A DNA stretch of 64,000 nt from Thalassospira sp. (GTDB lineage Bacteria > Pseudomonadota > Alphaproteobacteria > Rhodospirillales > Thalassospiraceae): assembly GCF_002709775.1 (NCBI RefSeq), contig NZ_PAQR01000016.1, positions 1 to 64,000 on the forward strand. The letters run 5' to 3'. The position numbers and the translations under genes were made by a program. This document shows positions 58,255 to 64,000 of the stretch, one piece after another. The notes beneath the pieces were generated by a model. The model did not search any database. It was not told the DNA's origin and worked only from the letters and a program-made list of their open reading frames with translations. Every line of letters starts with the position of its first letter. Within the stretch, counting starts at the first letter, position 1.

Positions 58255-58695
58255 ATGAAACGTTTCTTTGCACTTATGCTGACACTTGCGCTGGCAACAA
58301 TCGGTCTCGCGTCGCACAGCCACGCAAACCCCTTGCAAGCCACAATCTATAAGGACCCCAATTGCGGTTGTTGTGCGATCTATGCCGATTACCTCGTCGC
58401 CCGTGATGTCGAGGTCGAGGTGATCGAAAGCGATCAGGTCGTTCAGATGTCGCGCATGACCGGCATCCCAGAGGAAATGCAGGGATGCCATCTGACGATG
58501 ATCGAAGGCTACGCCATTTCCGGTCATGTGCCGTTTGAAACCATCGATCGCATCCTGGCCGAACGCCTGGACGCCAAGGCCTATACCCTGCCGGGCATGC
58601 CGATGGGATCACCGGGCATGGGCGGAATGAAGAACGCCCCGTTCGAGATCTATCAGATCAATGGCGCCACGGCCGAGATCTACGACGTTCAATAA
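58255..58695 (+). CDS. DUF411 metal-binding protein
   Basis: A 146-aa protein with a signal peptide (MKRFFALMLTLALATIGLAS). DUF411 motif: ATIYKDPNCGCCAIYADYLV with CxCC cysteines, and MQGCHLTMIEGYAISGHVPF with Cys-His. This family sits with copper-resistance genes and is thought to handle periplasmic Cu. It follows the oxidase gene after 39 bp, likely in the same transcript. Confidence 0.88.
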   Translation: MKRFFALMLTLALATIGLASHSHANPLQATIYKDPNCGCCAIYADYLVARDVEVEVIESDQVVQMSRMTGIPEEMQGCHLTMIEGYAISGHVPFETIDRILAERLDAKAYTLPGMPMGSPGMGGMKNAPFEIYQINGATAEIYDVQ

Positions 58696-59003
58696 CCAAA
58701 CCCAGAAGCCCGGCTCCGAGTATGGGGCCGGGCTAAAGCAAAAAATACGTGACAAAGTCCTTAAAATTGCGACTTGGGCTTGCGATCTGCGCGCCATAGG
58801 CACACACTCTATGTATCATTCGTCATCATGCGTTCCGGGCTGTTTGCCTGATGGTTGCGTATTTCGGACTGACCCGAAAGTGGTAGGCATCAGCGCTTGG
58901 AAAATTGCTGCGGTGCGGTAAGATCAAGTCTGGATCTGAGCAAGGCCCGTAACGACCTTTGCCCGATCTTTGGAAACGTAATCAGGATTAATCGGAGGAT
59001 CTC
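58696..59003. promoter_or_regulatory. Intergenic region upstream of phaA
   Basis: The 308-bp gap has a GCCCGGC/GCCGGGC hairpin (58708-58735) just after the DUF411 gene without a T-run, a weak terminator candidate. Near the end, GGAGGA (58996-59001) is the phaA ribosome-binding site. No gene seen. Confidence 0.4.
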
Positions 59004-60176
59004 ATGACCGACGTCGTAATTGTGGGTGCCGCACGGACACCAATTGGTGCATTCAGTGGCACGCTGGCCAATACCCCGGCGCATGATCTGGGTGCTGTTG
59101 CCATCAAGGCTGCACTCGAACGCGCAGGTGTCGAAGGCGATGCTGTGGATGAAGTGATCCTTGGTCAGGTCCTGACAGGTGGTCAGGGGCAGAACCCGGC
59201 ACGTCAGGCCGCCATTGGGGCGGGTATTTCTGACCGCGCCACGGCGTTTCTGATCAACCAGGTTTGTGGTTCGGGCCTGCGCACCGTCGCCCTTGCCGCC
59301 CAGCAGATCATGACTGGGGATGCCAACATCGTTGTTGCCGGCGGTCAGGAAAACATGTCGCTTTCAACCCATGTCGCGCATCTGCGCAACGGGCACAAGA
59401 TGGGCGATGTCAAATTCATCGACAGCATGATCAAGGACGGCCTGTGGTGTGCCTTTAATGGCTATCACATGGGCAATACCGCTGAAAACATTGCCAAGAA
59501 ATGGGGTATCTCGCGCGAAGAGCAGGATGAATTCGCTGCCGGCTCCCAGAATAAGGCCGAAGCCGCCCAGAAGGCCGGTCGTTTCAATGATGAAATTGCC
59601 GCGGTCACCATCGCGCATCGTAAAGGCGACATCGTCTTTGATGCCGATGAATATCCGCGTCACGGTGCCACCGTCGAAGGCATGGCCAAACTGCGCCCGG
59701 CCTTTGACAAGGAAGGCACGGTGACCGCCGGCAACGCATCGGGCATCAATGATGGTGCTGCTGCCCTTGTCGTGATGTCAGCGGCTGAGGCGTCCAAACG
59801 TGGCCTGACCCCGCTCGCAACGATCAAAAGCTGGGCGACGGCTGGTGTTGATCCGGCGATCATGGGTTCCGGCCCGATCCCGGCGTCGAAAAAGGCACTG
59901 GAAAAGGCCGGCTGGTCGGCAGCCGATCTTGATCTGATCGAAGCCAACGAAGCATTTGCCGCCCAGGCCATCGCGGTCAACCGCGACATGGGCTGGGATA
60001 CCGACAAGGTCAACGTCAATGGCGGTGCGATTGCGCTTGGCCATCCGATTGGCGCATCGGGCGCACGTGTCTTCACCACGCTGCTTCATGAAATGCAGAA
60101 GCGCGATGCCAAAAAAGGTCTGGCGACGCTCTGCATCGGTGGTGGCATGGGGGTCGCGCTTTGCGTTGAACGCTAA
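59004..60176 (+). CDS. phaA: Acetyl-CoA acetyltransferase (beta-ketothiolase)
   Basis: A 390-aa thiolase: nucleophile Cys88 in [10 protein letters not shown], His347 in [10 protein letters not shown] and Cys377 in [11 protein letters not shown]. The start [20 protein letters not shown] is typical of PhaA. It condenses two acetyl-CoA to acetoacetyl-CoA, the first step of PHB synthesis. phaB follows after 258 bp. Confidence 0.96.
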   Translation: MTDVVIVGAARTPIGAFSGTLANTPAHDLGAVAIKAALERAGVEGDAVDEVILGQVLTGGQGQNPARQAAIGAGISDRATAFLINQVCGSGLRTVALAAQQIMTGDANIVVAGGQENMSLSTHVAHLRNGHKMGDVKFIDSMIKDGLWCAFNGYHMGNTAENIAKKWGISREEQDEFAAGSQNKAEAAQKAGRFNDEIAAVTIAHRKGDIVFDADEYPRHGATVEGMAKLRPAFDKEGTVTAGNASGINDGAAALVVMSAAEASKRGLTPLATIKSWATAGVDPAIMGSGPIPASKKALEKAGWSAADLDLIEANEAFAAQAIAVNRDMGWDTDKVNVNGGAIALGHPIGASGARVFTTLLHEMQKRDAKKGLATLCIGGGMGVALCVER

Positions 60177-60242
60177 GCCGGCCTTGGCCAAAAATTGAAG
60201 TATGCGGGGTGTCCTCTTGCGGGGATGCCCCGTTTGCATTGA

Positions 60243-60258
60243 TGCAGCATTTGCTGCA
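60243..60258. promoter_or_regulatory. TGC-rich palindrome, possible PhaR operator
   Basis: TGCAGCATTTGCTGCA is a perfect 7-bp inverted repeat with a TT spacer between phaA and phaB. PhaR proteins bind TGC-rich dyads in other alphaproteobacteria, so this is a natural control site for phaB. Binding is inferred. Confidence 0.45.
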
Positions 60259-60434
60259 GTGCGACGAAAGACTAAACCGTTTTGCAGACATCGATGATGG
60301 AGAAGAAATAAAATTACGTATATAACGCTGTTTATGGACTAAAGTTACGCGAGTCGTAGAAGGGCAAACTACGGAAATCGTGACGATGACATGTTGGATG
60401 ACACGTTTGATGAACGAAGTTTAGGGAGGCGACC

Positions 60435-61157
60435 ATGACAAAAACAGCACTGGTAACCGGTGGAACGCGTGGTATTGGCAAGGCAATCAGTCTGTCACTC
60501 AAGGATGCGGGTTACACCGTCGTGGCGAACTATGCCGGCAATGACGAGGCCGCCAAGGCCTTCACCGATGAAACCGGCATTGCGACCTATAAATGGAGTG
60601 TCGCGGATGCGGATGCATGTGCTGCGGGCATCGCCAAGGTCGAAGCCGAAGTCGGGCCGATTGATATTCTGATCAATAATGCAGGCATCACCCGCGACGG
60701 CTTCATGCACAAGATGGAAACCGAGCAATGGAACGCGGTGATTGATACCAATCTGAGCTCGCTGTTTTACATGACCAAACCGGTCCTTGAAGGCATGCGC
60801 GCACGCGGCTTTGGCCGGGTTGTGAATATTTCCTCGATCAACGGGCAGGCCGGCCAGTTTGGCCAGACCAACTATTCCGCCGCCAAGGCCGGCGTGCACG
60901 GCTTTACCAAGGCCCTTGCCCAGGAAGTCGCGCGCAAAGGGATTACGGTCAACACCATCGCACCGGGTTACATCAATACCGACATGGTGGCAGCGGTGCC
61001 TGAAAAGGTCCTTGAAGGCATCATTTCCAAAATCCCGGTTGGCCGTTTGGGCGAAGCAGACGAAATCGCACAGGCGATCCTCTATCTCTGCGGTCCGAAT
61101 TCCGGCTTCATCACCGGTTCCTGCCTGTCCATCAATGGTGGTCAGCATATGTTTTGA
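60435..61157 (+). CDS. phaB: Acetoacetyl-CoA reductase
   Basis: A 240-aa short-chain dehydrogenase: cofactor loop ALVTGGTRGIGKAISLSL, INNAGITRDGFMHKM, catalytic Ser in NISSINGQAGQFGQTNYSAA and the YxxxK (YSAAK). The C-terminal SCLSINGGQHMF is typical of PhaB. It reduces acetoacetyl-CoA with NADPH to (R)-3-hydroxybutyryl-CoA, the monomer for PhaC. AGGGAGG precedes the start. Confidence 0.96.
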   Translation: MTKTALVTGGTRGIGKAISLSLKDAGYTVVANYAGNDEAAKAFTDETGIATYKWSVADADACAAGIAKVEAEVGPIDILINNAGITRDGFMHKMETEQWNAVIDTNLSSLFYMTKPVLEGMRARGFGRVVNISSINGQAGQFGQTNYSAAKAGVHGFTKALAQEVARKGITVNTIAPGYINTDMVAAVPEKVLEGIISKIPVGRLGEADEIAQAILYLCGPNSGFITGSCLSINGGQHMF

Positions 61158-61192
61158 TGTGTTGCCAGTCCGGCAAGCATCACCAAACAGCA

Positions 61193-61226
61193 AAACGCCC
61201 TGCAACACTGCAGGGCGTTTATTTAT
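61193..61226 (+). terminator. Terminator downstream of phaB
   Basis: A 12-bp perfect stem (AAACGCCCTGCA/TGCAGGGCGTTT, ACAC loop) is followed by TTTATTTAT. It ends the phaA/phaB transcript. Confidence 0.88.
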
Positions 61227-61261
61227 AGCATAGTCGACTTGCTTAGCAGAACGAACAGATA

Positions 61262-61291
61262 TGCTTCCCGAAGCTTCCCGAAGCTTCCCGA
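61262..61291. repeat. Three tandem 10-bp repeats upstream of manC
   Basis: GCTTCCCGAA-type units repeat three times (61264-61293 approximately), 100 bp upstream of manC in the low-G+C stretch. A slipped-strand change here could alter the spacing of control elements. Its effect is unknown. Confidence 0.55.
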
Positions 61292-61395
61292 ATTTGTTTA
61301 TTCAATATACGACAGAGGTGTTGGAAGGAGAGCAAAAACTGTTCTATAAGCGGGTTCAGTTCAAAAAATGCATCACCGGAAAGCGCAACGTAAAT

Positions 61396-62817
61396 ATGCG
61401 AGAAGATAAGATCATCAAACCCGTCATTATGTGTGGCGGATCGGGGACAAGACTTTGGCCGCTTTCGCGCAAAGCGTCCCCCAAGCAGTTCATTCCTCTC
61501 TATCAAGGGAAATCTCTGTTTGAACTTACGCTGGATAGAGTTGCACCTATCGGCGAAGTGCTTGCCGTTAGTGGCGATGATTATCGATTTTTCGTTCAAG
61601 AGATTGCGGAGAAGGTCGGGAATGATGTCACTCAGGTTCTTGAGCCTTGTGGTCGAGATACGGCTGCAGCTATGGGACTGGCAGCGGCTTTTGCGAGTAG
61701 TCCCGATGACTTGCTGCTGTTCTGTCCAGCCGATCACTTTATACCCGGTGCTGACGAATTTCGCACAATGGTTTCTGATGCGGCAGACCTCGCCAGGGAG
61801 GGATGGATTGTAACCTTCGGGGTTCAGCCAAGCGGCCCAAGTACCGCCTATGGCTATATTGAAACCGGCGATGAAATTCGTGGTGATGCGACAAAATCAG
61901 TTCGCTTCCACGAAAAGCCTGATACTGCAACAGCTCTGGAATTCCTCGCTTCTGGAAAGTTCCTCTGGAATTCAGGCATTTTTCTCATCAAACGTTCAGT
62001 GCTCCTTGAAGCCTTGCAGACCTTCGAGCCGACGATCTACGAAAAATGTATGACCGCGATGGAGGGTGCTGAACAGGACGGTGCATTTTTGCGGCCCGGT
62101 GCTGAGTTTATAGATGCAACCAAAAAAAGCATCGATTACGCAGTGATGGAGCGCGCGACAAACATTGCTGTCGTGCCATTCAAGGGGGTCTGGAGTGACG
62201 TCGGCAGCTGGGACGCGATGTTTGCGCTAAGCGACGTTGATCAAGACAATTGTGGTAAGCTCGGTGTTAGCGAGAACATTCATTCAATTGACTCAAAAAA
62301 CACACTCGTACATGCGTCAGACCGCCGTTTTGTCGTCACTATTGGTACGAAGGATCTGGCCATTATTGATACGCCAGATGCCTTGATGGTAAGTGCACTT
62401 GATCAGGTAGAGAAAATTAAGGGTGTTGTTTCTGACCTAGACGCATCAGGCCGCGCAGAAGTTCAGGAGCACCGTCGTGTCGCGCGCCCTTGGGGGGCGT
62501 ATGACAGTATTGATCATAGCGACCGGTTCCAAGTCAAACGCATCACGGTCAAGCCGGGAGCCAGACTTTCCTTGCAAAGACATAACCACCGAGCGGAACA
62601 CTGGATTGTTGTCAAGGGGACGGCATTGGTAACCCGGGATGAGGAAACGTTCCTGCTGAAGGAAAATGAATCAACCTACATTCCGTTGGGGGCTGTTCAC
62701 CGCATGGAAAATCCTGGCAAAATCCCGCTCGAGTTGATTGAAGTACAATCTGGTACATACCTTGGGGAAGATGATATTGAGCGTTTCGACGACGAGTATG
62801 GTCGTCATGTTTTGTAG
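61396..62817 (+). CDS. manC: Mannose-1-phosphate guanylyltransferase/mannose-6-phosphate isomerase
   Basis: ATG 61396 (MREDKIIKPVIMCGGSGTRL) gives 473 aa, the usual length; a longer frame from 61261 adds an atypical leader. The GDP-mannose pyrophosphorylase signature IMCGGSGTRLWPLSRKASPK and FHEKPDTATALEFLASGKFL are N-terminal, and a cupin isomerase domain lies at the end (RITVKPGARLSLQRHNHRAE, HWIVVKGTALVTRDEE). It makes GDP-mannose for polysaccharides. Codons are more A/T-rich than in neighbouring genes, suggesting transfer with a surface-polysaccharide locus. Confidence 0.95.
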   Translation: MREDKIIKPVIMCGGSGTRLWPLSRKASPKQFIPLYQGKSLFELTLDRVAPIGEVLAVSGDDYRFFVQEIAEKVGNDVTQVLEPCGRDTAAAMGLAAAFASSPDDLLLFCPADHFIPGADEFRTMVSDAADLAREGWIVTFGVQPSGPSTAYGYIETGDEIRGDATKSVRFHEKPDTATALEFLASGKFLWNSGIFLIKRSVLLEALQTFEPTIYEKCMTAMEGAEQDGAFLRPGAEFIDATKKSIDYAVMERATNIAVVPFKGVWSDVGSWDAMFALSDVDQDNCGKLGVSENIHSIDSKNTLVHASDRRFVVTIGTKDLAIIDTPDALMVSALDQVEKIKGVVSDLDASGRAEVQEHRRVARPWGAYDSIDHSDRFQVKRITVKPGARLSLQRHNHRAEHWIVVKGTALVTRDEETFLLKENESTYIPLGAVHRMENPGKIPLELIEVQSGTYLGEDDIERFDDEYGRHVL

Positions 62818-62856
62818 TCGGTCTATAACTAGACTTAGCGGATCGAGAAGATAACA

Positions 62857-63489
62857 TCAGCTACACGTCATAACCCAAATATCAGCAATCCCGGTGCCGT
62901 GAATAACGGTTTGCGCGTTGGGCAGGTCGTTGCTGGTGGCTTTGTGGGTGGCGGGGGCGTCGTCAAAGCCATGGCCGCGCCACCGTTCGATCAGGCGTTG
63001 GCGAAGGATTTCTTCCGGGACTTCGAGATAGATCGACAGATCAAAAAGGTCGTGAAGCTGCGTCCACGGGGCTTGATCCAGTAGCAGGTAATTGCCTTCG
63101 ACCAGAATGATCTTGTGGCGCGGAGTGATGGCGCGCGCCGAGCCGCGTGAGATTTCGAGGCTGCGGTCAAAAAGCGGGACATAGACGTCTTCGTTTTGTG
63201 TGTCACGAAGTGCTGTTAGCGTGCGTTTCAATCCACCGATATCAAATGTTTCCGGTGCGCCCTTGCGGGCCAGAAGCCCGCGGTCTTCAAGAATGCTGTT
63301 ATCAAAGTGAAAACCGTCCATCGGCACCACAGCAGCCCCGGCTTTATCACCCCCCAGATGGTGATAAAGCCGGTCGGACAAAGCGGATTTGCCCGAGGCT
63401 GGTGCGCCGACGATAGCAACGAGGATGCGGCCGCCGTCGGCGTTTCTGGCGCGAATGGCTTCTGCCAGATGGTCAAGATCAGGTGTCAT
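62857..63489 (-). CDS. P-loop kinase (FrcK/uridine kinase-like)
   Basis: A 210-aa protein with Walker A AIVGAPASGKSALSDRL, the VVPMDGFHFDNSILED segment and KIILVEGNYLLLDQAPW of the uridine kinase/pantothenate kinase group. Proteins of this kind (FrcK) are encoded beside the fructose importer FrcBCA in rhizobia. The substrate is probably a sugar or nucleoside but is unproved. It is 42 bp downstream of frcA, so co-transcribed. Confidence 0.8.
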   Translation of the reverse strand: MTPDLDHLAEAIRARNADGGRILVAIVGAPASGKSALSDRLYHHLGGDKAGAAVVPMDGFHFDNSILEDRGLLARKGAPETFDIGGLKRTLTALRDTQNEDVYVPLFDRSLEISRGSARAITPRHKIILVEGNYLLLDQAPWTQLHDLFDLSIYLEVPEEILRQRLIERWRGHGFDDAPATHKATSNDLPNAQTVIHGTGIADIWVMTCS

Positions 63490-63531
63490 GAAGCTGTGGT
63501 TCTCATATCCGGGACACGTCGTGTTGAGGGA

Positions 63532-64000
63532 TCAGGCCGCACTTTCTGCTGGCGGTTCCTTTGCGCCCGTCATAAAGGCAACCGCATCGGACATGCTATA
63601 ATCATCGGGCTTGATCGTGCAAAGACGTTTGCCCAGACGATGAACGTGAATGCGGTCCGCCACCTCGAACACATGCGGCATATTGTGCGAGATCAGCACA
63701 ATCGGCATGCCGCGCGCCTTCACATCGGCAATCAGGTCCAAAACCCGTCGGCTTTCCTTGACCCCAAGGGCCGCTGTCGGCTCATCCATGATCACCACAC
63801 GTGATCCGAATGCCGCCGCACGGGCAACTGCCACGCCTTGGCGCTGGCCGCCCGAAAGGGTTTCAACCGCCTGATTGATGTTCTGAATGGTCATCAGGCC
63901 AAGCTCGTTAAGCTTTTCACGCGCCAGTCGCTGCATTTCCTTATGATCAAGTGCGCCGAAATACTTGCCCATAAAGCCCTTCTTGCGAAGCTCGCGGCCC
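63532..64000 (-). CDS. frcA: Sugar ABC transporter ATP-binding protein (partial)
   Basis: The gene runs off the right edge; 156 C-terminal codons are present, reading GRELRKKGFMGKYFG at the cut. The signature SGGQRQGVAVARAAAF, Walker B VVIMDEPTAALG and H-loop VLISHNMPHVFEVADR are seen, as are the ending MTGAKEPPAESAA. This matches FrcA, the fructose importer ATPase of CUT2 type. The Walker A half is beyond the window. Confidence 0.85.
   Translation of the reverse strand, partial: GRELRKKGFMGKYFGALDHKEMQRLAREKLNELGLMTIQNINQAVETLSGGQRQGVAVARAAAFGSRVVIMDEPTAALGVKESRRVLDLIADVKARGMPIVLISHNMPHVFEVADRIHVHRLGKRLCTIKPDDYSMSDAVAFMTGAKEPPAESAA

Overview
The window is a chromosomal segment of an alphaproteobacterium carrying most of an integrated siphovirus-like prophage (about 1 to 37.3 kb), a two-gene accessory island (37.6 to 40.2 kb) and ordinary host chromosome (40.5 to 64 kb). 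The host genes (PHA polymer genes phaR/phaC/phaA/phaB, an aap-type amino-acid ABC transporter, a phrR-like XRE regulator, frcA/frcK) suggest Rhodospirillales, perhaps a Thalassospira-like marine bacterium. That genus is an inference from gene content only. The prophage is visibly richer in G+C than the host part.

Prophage, read right to left on the minus strand. An integration module (small protein, DUF2924 protein, large serine recombinase, ParB-like HTH protein; 37.3-34.9 kb) ends at a terminator. An early and replication operon follows (34.6-25.1 kb: AlpA-like HTH, P-loop NTPase, putative ssDNA-binding protein, DEAD helicase, PD-(D/E)XK nuclease, TOPRIM primase/helicase, RuvC-like resolvase, DUF6362), then a DNA methyltransferase and DUF7220 protein. 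Next is a lambda-like packaging and head module (20.97-13.4 kb: TerS, TerL, gpW, portal, prohead-protease/capsid fusion, DUF2190, head-tail joining), then a siphovirus tail module (13.4-0.5 kb: terminator, tube, tail chaperone with a programmed -1 frameshift, tape measure, tail-tip proteins, NlpC/P60 peptidase, TipJ, an RCC1-repeat probable receptor-binding protein). It ends with a DUF6127 membrane protein broken by an amber codon and an M15 endolysin that runs off the left edge. Plus-strand cargo genes interrupt the late operon: ParDE, a 4-fold beta-flower protein and a DUF3489 trio. A low-G+C minus-strand gene sits between 20-bp direct repeats. No clear CI-type repressor is visible.

Island. 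Next to a tRNA-Ser(CGA) gene lie two translationally coupled plus-strand genes: an unrecognised 265-aa protein and a 616-aa QueC-like PP-loop ATPase with the QueC zinc cysteines and a probable C-terminal winged helix. This resembles the QueC-like components of antiphage systems and is the best candidate for an undescribed system here.

Host chromosome. rplU-rpmA is separated from obgE-proB by a 266-bp MITE with perfect 24-bp terminal inverted repeats. Then come an XRE regulator, phaR divergent from a PhaE-like/phaC pair, a YwlE-like low-molecular-weight phosphatase, the aapQMJP-type transporter with a divergent GntR regulator, a CX5R phosphatase, a nucleoside-recognition membrane protein, an Lrp regulator, a copper cassette (small secreted protein, multicopper oxidase, DUF411 protein), phaA-phaB, manC, and frcK-frcA (cut by the right edge).
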